Shown in pieces: positions 33,434 through 41,097 of a stretch of DNA of 64,000 bases; within the stretch, counting starts at the first letter, position 1, and each line of letters starts with the position of its first letter. This stretch comes from Streptomyces qaidamensis (GTDB lineage Bacteria > Actinomycetota > Actinomycetes > Streptomycetales > Streptomycetaceae). Both the position numbers and the translations under genes were made by a program. Location: the NCBI RefSeq assembly GCF_001611795.1, contig NZ_CP015098.1:8556001-8620000 (forward strand). The letters run 5' to 3'. Below the pieces are notes generated by a model. The model was not told where the DNA came from, did not search any database, and saw only the letters and a program-made list of their open reading frames with translations.

Positions 33434-35164
33434 TCAGCCGTCGAGCCAGTCGCCTGCGACGTCCGTGGGGCGGTATCCCGTGGCGTTCCAGAGGAAATGC
33501 GGGTGCGCACAGCCGAACATGTAGGCGAGCAGTGCGGTGTCTTCCCTCCCGGTCCGAGGGTCGTGCAGGGTGTGGAACCTCTCGGATCCGACTACGCCGG
33601 CGTCTTGTTGGACATGACGGGCGCGGTCCGGCGATGGTGCGGCGCTGGACGCCTCCACGGCGGCGATGTAGGTGCGGCGCAAGATCTCCCATGTGCTGTC
33701 CGTATTGCCGTACCAGGGGCCGTGCAGTGCTTCGAAGGCATGGAGCTCGGCGTCGAAGAGGGGCCATGCCCCGGGGTACTGGGCTCGACAGCGTGCGGAC
33801 AGCTCGGCGGCCCGGGTGCTCAGCGCCGGTGCGGTGGGCCGCGGGGCGATGGTGAGGGTGGTGCCCTCGGTGAGGATGCCGGTGCACGGGTTGGGCTGCA
33901 GGTCACACAGCGGGCACTCCTCGGCCGGGGGGAGGCCCTGGGTGATGCCGTCGAACCACAGGGCGTGGCGGCCCGTGAGCCCCATCCAGACGATGGTGGT
34001 GGTCATCAGCCAGGTGTTCCACATCGGGCTGTGGGCCTCGGGCATGCAGCCGTACTTGACGAGGGCTATCGCGCAGGCAGCGTAGAGCGCCTTGGTGTGG
34101 GTGGGCATGTCGGCGAGCCAGAAGTTGCTGATCTCGCCGGTGAGGGCGTCGGCTCGTACGTCGGCCATGTCGTCGATGACGCGGCACAGCAGCAGGGAGG
34201 CGAGGTTCTCTTCCTGCCAGAGTTCGGTGTCGGGGGCGACGTGCCAGAACAGGCAGTCCAGCATCTGCAGGGCTGAGTAGGTGCTCTGGCTGAGCGGGTT
34301 GGTCTGGGGGAGTATGACGCTGCCCGCGTCGTGCTGTTGGAGCCAGTACTCGTCGACGGATCGCTTGTGCGCTGCGAAAAGTCCGGACACCAGGGCCCGT
34401 GCGCTGTTGGTGCTGAAATTCTCGGCCAGGCGGCCTTCGACGTGTTGGGTGAGGCGCGTTGTGTCGATGGTGTCGATCACGCGTTTGTATTCGTGGAAGA
34501 CGAGGATGTCGTCCTCGAAGCGGTGGCGGTGGCCGAGGTCTCGTTCGAGGTCGTTCATCTGCCGGGTCCAGGACCATCCACCCGTCAGGACGCTGTCGAG
34601 TTCCCGGCGGTGTGGCCAGGTCTTGACGGTGAGGGGACGACCGGCGCTCTGCCGCCAGCGGTAGTCGTCCAGCGTGCGTGCGGGGGGCGTGGGCAGCCGA
34701 CGGCACAGAGGGCAGGTGCAGACGCTTGTCTGCTCCTCCTCGCGCGGCGGGGTGAGTGCCCGGCTCCTCCAGGCCCCTTCCAGCATCGTGCAGGCCAGTC
34801 TGCAGACCTCGACGTCGGTGCTGACCTGGGGGAAGGCTGCTTCGATCATGCGTAGGCCGGTGTCGAGGTGCCTCAACCTGGCGGAGCCCTCCTGGTCGGG
34901 CGGGAGGAACGCCGGCCGCGCCAGATGGAGGGCTCCCTCCACATCCAGCGTGGTACTGGAGTGGGGGGAGCCGAATGCGTTCAGCCGCTGCTGAGCGGCG
35001 TGCCGGGACCTTCGGTACTGCTCCGTGCTCCCCTTGATGTGTTTCACCAAGAGGCGGGCCAGGGTGTCCCCCGCCTCCGTGGGGTGGAGCTGGGCGCTTG
35101 GCTGCGCCGGGAGCGAGCTGTCGGCGGACGCCTTCGGAACAGCACCTGCGACTCGAGATTTCAC
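33434..35164 (-). CDS. Orphan protein with DDxxD motif and two CPLC clusters (terpenoid-synthase-like?)
   Basis: A 576-residue, mostly helical, soluble protein that I cannot place in a family. Landmarks in order: CTCPLC near residue 152; MNDLERDLGHRHRFEDD near 202, faintly like the NSE metal motif of class I terpene synthases but missing its Ser; RVIDDMADVRADALTGE with DDMAD at 331-335, a DDxxD motif as in prenyl-diphosphate-binding enzymes; ECPLCDLQPNPC near 417. The motif order is the reverse of normal terpene synthases. The GTG at 35164 has GGGAG close upstream and overlaps the stop of the preceding frame as GTGA. The gene has visibly more A/T in third positions than its neighbours, suggesting transfer. 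A metal-dependent prenyl-diphosphate enzyme is a hypothesis only. Confidence 0.7.
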   Translation of the reverse strand: MKSRVAGAVPKASADSSLPAQPSAQLHPTEAGDTLARLLVKHIKGSTEQYRRSRHAAQQRLNAFGSPHSSTTLDVEGALHLARPAFLPPDQEGSARLRHLDTGLRMIEAAFPQVSTDVEVCRLACTMLEGAWRSRALTPPREEEQTSVCTCPLCRRLPTPPARTLDDYRWRQSAGRPLTVKTWPHRRELDSVLTGGWSWTRQMNDLERDLGHRHRFEDDILVFHEYKRVIDTIDTTRLTQHVEGRLAENFSTNSARALVSGLFAAHKRSVDEYWLQQHDAGSVILPQTNPLSQSTYSALQMLDCLFWHVAPDTELWQEENLASLLLCRVIDDMADVRADALTGEISNFWLADMPTHTKALYAACAIALVKYGCMPEAHSPMWNTWLMTTTIVWMGLTGRHALWFDGITQGLPPAEECPLCDLQPNPCTGILTEGTTLTIAPRPTAPALSTRAAELSARCRAQYPGAWPLFDAELHAFEALHGPWYGNTDSTWEILRRTYIAAVEASSAAPSPDRARHVQQDAGVVGSERFHTLHDPRTGREDTALLAYMFGCAHPHFLWNATGYRPTDVAGDWLDG

Positions 35165-35417
35165 ACCGGTCTCCCAATGAGCTGTGGTCCTGGCAACGGA
35201 ATCGATCGACCGTGGTCGTTGACCGGCCGTGTCCGGGGATCTTGTTGCTGCAAGGCGAACACCTGCATCGCCGCCTCAGCTGTGTTGATCAGGAAGCACT
35301 CGCGGCCCGTCAGGCGTGGCGCGGCCCCTGGATCCGAGATGCGCTGCCTCGCCCGAGGCGTGTGGGTAGCTGACCGGGGTGTCGAAGGGCAGGTCGAACC
35401 GGACGTCCTGAGGCATG
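35161..35417 (-). pseudogene. Frameshifted terpene-synthase-like N-terminus, coupled to the orphan gene
   Basis: From the ATG at 35417 (AAGGAA upstream) the frame reads MPQDVRFDLPFDTPVS then YPHA, the pattern that opens bacterial class I terpene synthases (short lead, LPF, PVS.HA). Ignoring one T near 35357 gives RARQRISDPGAAPRLTGREC then FLINTAEAAMQVFAL, keeping the ARxRH-W-GL-like continuation. That second frame stops in a GTGA overlap with the next gene. Read strictly, the first frame ends after 46 residues. I interpret it as a broken or truncated terpene-synthase-like leader of 85 residues; a sequencing error is possible. Confidence 0.45.
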
Positions 35418-35806
35418 CGTTTCCTTTCGGGAGACGGAACGCGGAGTCCCCCCACCCCTGCTGGCGGACGGTGTCGTGACCGCCCGCACACTCGAACTGG
35501 GCTTCGTAGTCCGAAAGTTGAACCGAGAAGCGGTACGAGGCTGCCCACGACGTGAATGAGCCATTCCGTGACCCTGCCGTGATCTCCGTTACTGCCCGAA
35601 GCGCATGAGCTGCGTATACTCCCTCGTCCCTCACCCGGTACCGGCTCGTCCACCGAGCCTCCGGAGCCGCGGAACGCCACACTGGTCAAAGTCCGTTCGA
35701 CGACCGGCCAGGAGGCGCACCGACGACGACGTCCGCACCCGCACGCAGCGCTGAGCAGCGCAAGAATGAGGTGGAAGGCGCGGTGGAGACGGTCCAGCCC
35801 GGCTAG

Positions 35807-35983
35807 CTGACCGAGCAGGACGCCGAACTCTTCGCCGCCAAGACCGGGTTCGACCCCCGTCGGCTCGCCACGCCGTGCCTCTACTTCCGCGTCGTGCCGC
35901 GGCGGGTGCAGGCCTGGCGGGAGGCCGACGAACTCGACGGCCGTGAACTCATGCGCGACGGACGGTGGTTGAAGGCCGACTGA
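35807..35983 (+). pseudogene. C-terminal remnant of a pyridoxamine-phosphate-oxidase-like flavoprotein
   Basis: After an in-frame TAG (35804-35806) the frame reads LTEQDAELFAAKTGFDPRRL, then YFRVVPRRVQAWREADELDG, then RELMRDGRWL and a stop. The block RVVPRRVQAWREADELDGR is typical of the end of small FMN-binding split-barrel (PPOX-like) proteins. About 30 sensible codons precede the TAG but no start or intact N-terminus is found. The 390 bases between this and the terpene-like remnant hold no gene I can support. Confidence 0.5.
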
Positions 35984-36062
35984 ATCCGCCGGACCGGGAT
36001 ATCCGCAAGGTACGGATCCGCGGGGCACGACCGCCCCGCGGCCGGAATCCTGCGGAGGAGAC

Positions 36063-36455
36063 ATGGCACTGGTGAAAGCGGGGGTCCTCGTGCTCGACTG
36101 CGCCGAGCCCGAGAAGCTCGCCGTGTTCTACAAGGAACTGCTGGAGGGGGAGGAGTCGGACGCAACCGCCAACCGGGTGGAGATCAAGAGCGCCGACGGC
36201 TTCCGGATCGCACTGCGCCGGGACGTCAACGCGACCCCGCCCAGCTGGCCCCGACCCGAGAACTCCCTGCAGGCCCATCTGGAGTTCGTCGTGGACGACC
36301 TCGACGCGGTGGAACGCCGCGTCATCAGCCTCGGCGGCCGCCCCTTGGAGGCCAAGGAGCCCTCGGGCCCCCTGGAGGAGCGCGGCTACGCCGATCCGGC
36401 CGGACACTCCTTCACCCTGCGCCGCACCGCGCCGACGGCCCCCAAGCAGGGCTGA
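36063..36455 (+). CDS. VOC family protein (glyoxalase/bleomycin-resistance fold)
   Basis: A 130-residue protein with the paired beta-alpha-beta modules of the VOC superfamily (VLVLDCAEPEKLAVFYKELL at the start; HLEFVVDDLDAVERRV in the second module; YADPAGHSFTL at the end). GGAGGAG precedes the ATG. Small VOC proteins bind metals or drugs; no ligand can be named. It is intact although flanked by remnants on both sides. Confidence 0.88.
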   Translation: MALVKAGVLVLDCAEPEKLAVFYKELLEGEESDATANRVEIKSADGFRIALRRDVNATPPSWPRPENSLQAHLEFVVDDLDAVERRVISLGGRPLEAKEPSGPLEERGYADPAGHSFTLRRTAPTAPKQG

Positions 36456-36496
36456 GCGAGAGGTTCAGCCGACCGCCGGCAACGGCCGGACCCGCG

Positions 36497-36945
36497 TCAG
36501 GCCCTGAAGAGGGTGCTGGCCAGGGTCACACGGACGGCCGTGCCGGCGAGCATGCTCAGCAGGGCGTTGCGACGCCGCAGGCGCAGGCCGACGGTGAAAG
36601 CCCAGGGCGGCCGACGGGGCCGCCGCGCGCGGCTGGGTGACGGGCAGGTCGCGGTCAGCGCGAAGCCGCTGTACGTCTTCGCGAGCCTGTCCCCTGCGCG
36701 GTGCAGGGGAACGACAGGGCGCAGAAGACGTGCCGCGCCTGCACCAGGAAGGCGGCCACGGCGATGGACGCCACGGGCGCGGCGGCTGTGACCATGCCGA
36801 TGAGCAGGCACTCGAACGAACCGCCGCAGATCAGTGCCGCGGACAGTCCGGCCCACCACCGGTCGAGGCCCGACTGCACCACTAGGGCCCCGAAGGCGAG
36901 ACCGAGCGGCACCATCCCCAGGCCCACCGAGGCACAGTCCCGGAA
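36497..36945 (-). pseudogene. azlC-azlD remnant fused by deletion and frameshift
   Basis: Read leftward, one frame gives AzlC N-terminal sequence (GLGMVPLGLAFGALVVQSGL, ALICGGSFECLLIGMVTAAA, FLVQARHVFCALSFP). The next frame continues HRAGDRLAKTYSGFALT, still AzlC. The rest of AzlC and most of AzlD are missing: after a short junk join, AFTVGLRLRRRNALLSMLAG and TAVRVTLASTLF match the AzlD end. So a frameshift plus an internal deletion destroyed a branched-chain amino acid exporter pair. Confidence 0.75.
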
Positions 36946-37053
36946 AGCGGCTCCATCGGCACCAGGACGGCCGGCTGTCGAACGTGGACCTGGCCCAGCG
37001 GGTGGCGGGCCGGCCCCGCCCGGCGGCCGCCGGGCGGAGCCGTGCGGCGGCGG

Positions 37054-37350
37054 TCAGTCCCGGCCGCCCTTCTCGCCGACCGGCCAGGTGCCGGTCGAAC
37101 GCTCGATGGCCTTTGCGCCCGCGCGGTCCACGGCGCTGCGCACCACAGCGAAGATCGCGCCCTGGATCGCGGCGGCCAGGAGAACTTCGCCCCAGCTGCG
37201 GTCCTTGTCCAGCGCGTCGGGCGCGTCCTCCTCGTGCCGGATCGCCATCCACGTCTTGCGGAAGGCGAGCCCGGCCAGCCAGCCGCCCGACCAGCCGAGC
37301 ACGAACCCGACGGGCTGGTACGCGAGGGACATCTTCTTCTTCTTTGCCAC
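37054..37350 (-). CDS. DUF4235 small membrane protein
   Basis: A 98-residue protein with a Lys-rich start (MAKKKKMSLAYQPVGF), two hydrophobic helices (VLGWSGGWLAGLAF and LLAAAIQGAIFAVVRSAVD) and the DUF4235 motif DRAGAKAIERSTGTWPV. Streptomyces genomes carry several copies with unknown function. It lies 35 bases upstream of nothing coding on its strand; the transferase gene ends 35 bases before its start. Confidence 0.85.
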   Translation of the reverse strand: MAKKKKMSLAYQPVGFVLGWSGGWLAGLAFRKTWMAIRHEEDAPDALDKDRSWGEVLLAAAIQGAIFAVVRSAVDRAGAKAIERSTGTWPVGEKGGRD

Positions 37351-37385
37351 GGCAACTCCTAGATGGCTGAGGGTGGGTGAGGTGG

Positions 37386-38411
37386 TCAGGGGGTGTGCGC
37401 CGCCGGTATCCGCTCCTGGGCACGGACCGGCCCGGGCGGTGTGCCGTCACCGAACGGCCGGCCGCCCAGCTCCTCGCGGTGGTGCGGGGTCAGCCAGCCG
37501 GACAGGTCCGGGCCCAGGGGGACGACGCGGGTCGGGTTGATGCCGGTGTGCACCTGGTAGTAGTGGCGCTTGATGTGGTCGAAGTCGACGGTGTCGCCGA
37601 ACCCGGGGGTCTGGTACAGGTCGCGGGCGTACGCCCACAGCACCTGGTTCTCCGTCAGCTTCCAGCGGTTGCACTTGAAGTGACCGTGGTAGACGGCGTC
37701 GAAACGCACCAGCGTGGTGAACAGCCGGATGTCCGCCTCGGTGATCGTGCCCCCGACGAGGTAACGCTGCCGCTCCAGCCGGCCCGCGAGCAGCTCCAGT
37801 CGCCGGAACACACCCGTGCAGGCGGCCTCGTACTCCTCCTGCCCGGTGGCGAACCCCGCGCGGTATACGCCGTTGTTGACGTCCTCGTAGACGTCCGCCA
37901 TCACCTCGTCGATCTCGTCGCGCAGCGCGTCCGGGTACAGGTCGGGCGCGCCGTCCCGGTGCAGGGCCGTCCACTCGGTCGCGAGGTCGAGGGTCAGCTG
38001 CTGGTAGTCGTTGGTCACCAGCCGGCCGCTGGGCACGTCCACGAGCGCCGGCACACTGACACCACCCGGATAGTCCGACTCCCGGCGGTCGTACGCCTCA
38101 CTCAGGAAGCGGATGCCGAGGACCGGGTCGCGGCCGTCCTCGTCCAGTGTGAAGCGCCAGCTGCGGTCGTCCTGGATCGGGTCGGCCACGGCCAGGGACA
38201 GGGAGTCCTCCAGACCGAGCAGCCGCCGGGAGACCAGCGACCGGCTCGCCCAGGGGCAGGCACGGCTGACGACCAGACGGTAGCGGCCGGCCTCCACCGG
38301 CCAGCCGTCCCGGCCGTCCGCGGTGACCCGGTCCGCGAAATGCGCCTTGGACCGCTTGAACGCCCTCCTTCCGTAGCCGGTGTTGCCGTCGTCGCCGTCG
38401 TCGCGGCTCAT
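37386..38411 (-). CDS. Glutathionyl-hydroquinone-reductase-like GST family protein
   Basis: A 341-residue protein of the YqjG/ECM4 (xi-class GST) family. The catalytic motif is CPWA with Cys52 in VVSRACPWASRSL, then the conserved SDYPGGVSVPALVD and TNDYQQLT. Later come TEADIRLFTTLVRFDAVY and the FKCNRW element with PGFGDTVDFDHIK. Family enzymes use glutathione to reduce glutathionyl-hydroquinones; actinobacteria make mycothiol instead, so the thiol used here is unclear. ATG at 38411 with AAGGAGG upstream. Confidence 0.9.
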   Translation of the reverse strand: MSRDDGDDGNTGYGRRAFKRSKAHFADRVTADGRDGWPVEAGRYRLVVSRACPWASRSLVSRRLLGLEDSLSLAVADPIQDDRSWRFTLDEDGRDPVLGIRFLSEAYDRRESDYPGGVSVPALVDVPSGRLVTNDYQQLTLDLATEWTALHRDGAPDLYPDALRDEIDEVMADVYEDVNNGVYRAGFATGQEEYEAACTGVFRRLELLAGRLERQRYLVGGTITEADIRLFTTLVRFDAVYHGHFKCNRWKLTENQVLWAYARDLYQTPGFGDTVDFDHIKRHYYQVHTGINPTRVVPLGPDLSGWLTPHHREELGGRPFGDGTPPGPVRAQERIPAAHTP

Positions 38412-38511
38412 GGGAATGACCTCCTTGCCATACGTGGGCCCTGGTGAACGCGTTCCCCGTTTTCCGCCGACGGCACGGTGTGAGTACCCCCGACCGGGGC
38501 AATCGGCGTGG

Positions 38512-39471
38512 GTGACTGATGAAGGAAGTGATCACAAGACACGCGTCACCGTGCTGGTGGCGCTCGCGGCCAATCTGGTGATCGCGGTGGCCAAGGCCAT
38601 CGGCGGCCTGGCGGCGGGATCCCCCGCCCTGCTGTCCGAGGCGGCCCACTCGGTGGCCGACAGCCTGAACGAGGTGTTCCTGCTCGCGGCGCTGCGCCGC
38701 AGCCGCCGCCCCGCCGACCGGCGTCATCCCTTCGGCTACGGCAAGGAGCGGTTCTTCTGGTCGCTCCTCGCGGCCGTCGGGATCTTCGTCATGGGCGGCT
38801 GCTTCTCCTTCTTCCAGGGCTTCGAAGCCCTGACGAGCGGTGCGGAGGAGGAACTCGGCGGCTATGTGGCCGGCCTGATCGTGCTCGGGATCGCCCTCCT
38901 GGCGGAGGGCGGTTCACTGTTGCGGGCGCTGTACCAGGTGCGCCGGCAGGGCGGCGCGGGCGCCGGGCTGCGCGATCCGGCCCTGCGGACGGTCGTCGCC
39001 GAGGACGGCACCGCGGTGCTCGGCGTCACCCTGGCCATCGTGGGCATGGCGCTGCACATGATCACCGGCCAGGTGGTGTGGGAGGCCTCGGCCTCGCTCG
39101 CGATCGGCGCGCTGCTGGTCTACGTGGCGTTCCGGCTGGGCCGTGAGGCCCGGGACCAGCTGATCGGCGAGGCGACCGATCCTGAGACGAGCGGGCGGAT
39201 CCGGGAGCTGTTGCGGGCACAGCCCGAGATCGACAGTGTGGAAGCGCTGTTCACGATGAAGACCGGACTCGACACCGCCCTGGTGGCGGCCCGCGTCGAT
39301 CTGGTGCCCGGTCTGGACAGTGAGCGCGTGGAGGAGGTCGCCGTCCGCATCAAGCGGTCCATAGCCCGGACGGTGCCCGAGGCCGACCAGATCTTCCTCG
39401 ACGTGACCGACCGCCTCGCCCGCGAGGCAGCGGAAAGCCCCGCCGCGACGGGGGAGCGCGGCGGGGCCTGA
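38512..39471 (+). CDS. Cation diffusion facilitator (CDF) transporter
   Basis: A 319-residue CDF protein with six membrane helices. Metal-site features are SEAAHSVADSLNEVF in helix 2 (H and D ligands) and HPFGYGKERFFWSLL before helix 3. A second metal-related pair follows in helix 5 (VVAEDGTAVLGVTLA). A cytoplasmic ferredoxin-like C-terminal domain ends the protein. The family expels Zn, Fe, Mn or Co in exchange for protons. GTG start at 38512 has only a weak ribosome site. Confidence 0.9.
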   Translation: MTDEGSDHKTRVTVLVALAANLVIAVAKAIGGLAAGSPALLSEAAHSVADSLNEVFLLAALRRSRRPADRRHPFGYGKERFFWSLLAAVGIFVMGGCFSFFQGFEALTSGAEEELGGYVAGLIVLGIALLAEGGSLLRALYQVRRQGGAGAGLRDPALRTVVAEDGTAVLGVTLAIVGMALHMITGQVVWEASASLAIGALLVYVAFRLGREARDQLIGEATDPETSGRIRELLRAQPEIDSVEALFTMKTGLDTALVAARVDLVPGLDSERVEEVAVRIKRSIARTVPEADQIFLDVTDRLAREAAESPAATGERGGA

Positions 39472-39525
39472 ACCTCGCGTGCCCCGTCGCGGCCGGTTCA
39501 CACCCACGGGGCGGAAGGTTTTTCG

Positions 39526-39550
39526 CCGGCTGCCCGCGGCGGGCAGCCGG
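39526..39550. terminator. Bidirectional terminator, 11-bp stem
   Basis: CCGGCTGCCCG (39526-39536) pairs with CGGGCAGCCGG (39540-39550) around CGG. It separates the rightward CDF gene from the leftward nitroreductase-like gene. Confidence 0.85.
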
Positions 39551-39558
39551 CCCCGGTC

Positions 39559-40008
39559 TCAGCCGCCCTCGGCCGGCTCCAGGACGAACACCGGAATCTC
39601 CCGGTCAGTCTTCTTCTGGTAGTCGGCGTAGGCCGGGTACGCCGCGACGGCCCGCTCCCACCAAGCGGCCTTCTCCTCGCCCGTGACCTCACGGGCGGTC
39701 ATGTCCTGCTTCACCGGCCCGTCCTGGAGCTCCACGTGCGGGTAAGCCAGGATGTTGAAGTACCAGACGGGGTGCTTGGGTGCCCCGCCGAGGGAGGCCA
39801 CCGCGGCGTAACGCCCCTCGTGCTCGACCCGCATCACCGGCGTCTTGCGCAGCTTGCCGCTCCTGGCGCCCCGTGAGGTCAGGATCACGACCGGCATCTT
39901 CGAGCCCTGCAGCGTCGTCCCCTCCGTACCGCCGGAGCTCTCGTACAACTCCACCTGCTTGCGCACCCACTGCGTCGGGCTGGGTTCGTACTCGCCTTCC
40001 AGAGGCAT
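39559..40008 (-). CDS. F420/deazaflavin-dependent nitroreductase family protein (Ddn-like)
   Basis: A 149-residue split-barrel protein. It starts MPLEGEYEPSPTQWVRKQVE and contains TLQGSKMPVVILTSRGARSGK (split as MPVVILTSRGARSGKLR), HPVWYFNILAYPHVEL and ADYQKKTDREIPVFVLEP, the Ddn/FDOR-A signature. These enzymes use reduced F420 to reduce quinones or nitro compounds. I take the ATG at 40008, the usual family start; an ATG at 40041 with GGAGACGG upstream would add 11 residues. Confidence 0.88.
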   Translation of the reverse strand: MPLEGEYEPSPTQWVRKQVELYESSGGTEGTTLQGSKMPVVILTSRGARSGKLRKTPVMRVEHEGRYAAVASLGGAPKHPVWYFNILAYPHVELQDGPVKQDMTAREVTGEEKAAWWERAVAAYPAYADYQKKTDREIPVFVLEPAEGG

Positions 40009-40115
40009 GGCATCCGTCCCATCGTCGTGTCCGCGGCTCATCGCCGTCCGTCTCCAACACCCGTGCCCCCGTGAATCATCCGCACCCCGCGGGATCCGGC
40101 CGGAAGCGCTGGATC

Positions 40116-40748
40116 TCACCCCGGCGCGAGCGCCATCCGCACGGCCAGGGCCGTCATCACCCCGCTCGCCACCAGAGCCGTCGCCAGCCGCCCTCGCCGG
40201 CCGGTCAGGGCCCGGCCCAGCAGCGCTCCGCTCCCGGCCAGCAGCACCTGCCAGCTCGCGGAGGCGGCGAAGGCGGCCAGCACGAACACGCCCTGCTCCA
40301 GTGGACCGGCCGGGCCGGTGGCCTGGGAACCGAGCACGAGGGCCGCGAAGTAGATGACGGTGGTGGGGTTCAGCAGGGTGATGCCCAGCAGGCCCAGGAA
40401 GGCCCGGGTGGGGCTCGGGGGCGCGGGGGCGGTGCGGGTCGCGAGCCGGTGGCCCCGGTACTCGCGCACGGCGGTGACGGCACCCCATGCCGCCAGCGCG
40501 AGCAGCACCAGCACGCAGACCCACCGCAGCGGCCCGAGCGCCGGCCGCAGCGCGGACGCCAGGGCGGTCCCTCCGAGTGTGGCCGCGAGGGCGTAGAGCC
40601 CGTCGGCGGTGGCGACGCCGAGCGCGGCGCAGACCCCGGTGCGCAGGGAGGTGCGGGCGGTGAGGGAGACGAGGTAGGTCCCGACGGCGCCCACGGGGAC
40701 GGCGATGCCGTACCCGGCGAGCAGCCCCGCGACGAGCGCGGCGGTCAT
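40116..40748 (-). CDS. LysE family amino-acid exporter
   Basis: A 210-residue protein with six hydrophobic helices and the LysE/RhtB signature (GYGIAVPVGAVGTYLVSL at the start; LLGITLLNPTTVIYFAAL in the middle, with the conserved NP). Exports amino acids or similar metabolites. Its ATG overlaps the stop of a 34-residue ORF as ATGA, and a palindrome lies further upstream. Confidence 0.88.
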   Translation of the reverse strand: MTAALVAGLLAGYGIAVPVGAVGTYLVSLTARTSLRTGVCAALGVATADGLYALAATLGGTALASALRPALGPLRWVCVLVLLALAAWGAVTAVREYRGHRLATRTAPAPPSPTRAFLGLLGITLLNPTTVIYFAALVLGSQATGPAGPLEQGVFVLAAFAASASWQVLLAGSGALLGRALTGRRGRLATALVASGVMTALAVRMALAPG

Positions 40749-40849
40749 GACCGCGGCGGCGTCGGTCCTCCCCGGCGGTCGGCCTGCTGCTGTCGGCGGC
40801 CGGCGGGAGCGGCGACGGGCAGCGGCGGGAGAACGGTGAACGTAGGCAT
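40745..40849 (-). CDS. Short leader ORF translationally coupled to the LysE gene
   Basis: A 34-residue frame (MPTFTVLPPLPVAAP, then an Arg/Gln-rich half ending TPPRS) runs from an ATG with AGGA nine bases upstream to a stop that overlaps the LysE start as ATGA. The Pro-rich, then Arg-rich composition would suit a translation-sensing leader for an exporter of basic amino acids, but this is inference. It is too short for codon statistics to decide. Confidence 0.4.
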   Translation of the reverse strand: MPTFTVLPPLPVAAPAGRRQQQADRRGGPTPPRS

Positions 40850-40884
40850 GGCTGGATCCTGGGGCCTGCCCGCCGGACCTACAA

Positions 40885-40900
40885 CCGGTTTTCGAACCGG
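40885..40900. promoter_or_regulatory. Inverted repeat in the LysE promoter region
   Basis: CCGGTT-TTCG-AACCGG is a perfect 6-bp repeat. On the minus strand it is followed by TTGTAGGT, a possible -10 region, and the leader ORF starts about 20 bases beyond. Of the 350 bases between LysE and the next P450, this and inverted pairs GGCCAT/ATGGCC (40990 and 41014) and GCCCCA/TGGGGC (41032 and 41046) are the only structures I see. Confidence 0.45.
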
Positions 40901-41097
40901 CCTCGCCGCACCTGTGGCCCGGGCGAGGGCACCGTCCCCGCGACAGGGTCTCCCGTCCCCGCCCCTCGAACAGGAATACGGCCTTCCCCGGCCATCTTGG
41001 CGCCGTCGGCGACATGGCCGAACTTCGCGTCGCCCCATAGGTGCCTGGGGCATCTAATGAAGATCGGCACGACGCACTACTCGTCTGCGAGGTCTTC

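Noticed and set aside
35615..35620. TATACT as a -10 box of a rightward promoter
   Set aside because: The nearest -35-like word is 20 bases away and no intact gene follows.
35276..36064. 262-codon minus-strand frame over the decay zone
   Set aside because: No motif except the short terpene-synthase-like start at 35417; crosses the PPOX-like fragment on the other strand.
38482..38487. GAGTAC/GGGTAC near the CDF and transferase genes as sigma-B promoters
   Set aside because: No GNNT at the required 14-16 base spacing on either strand.
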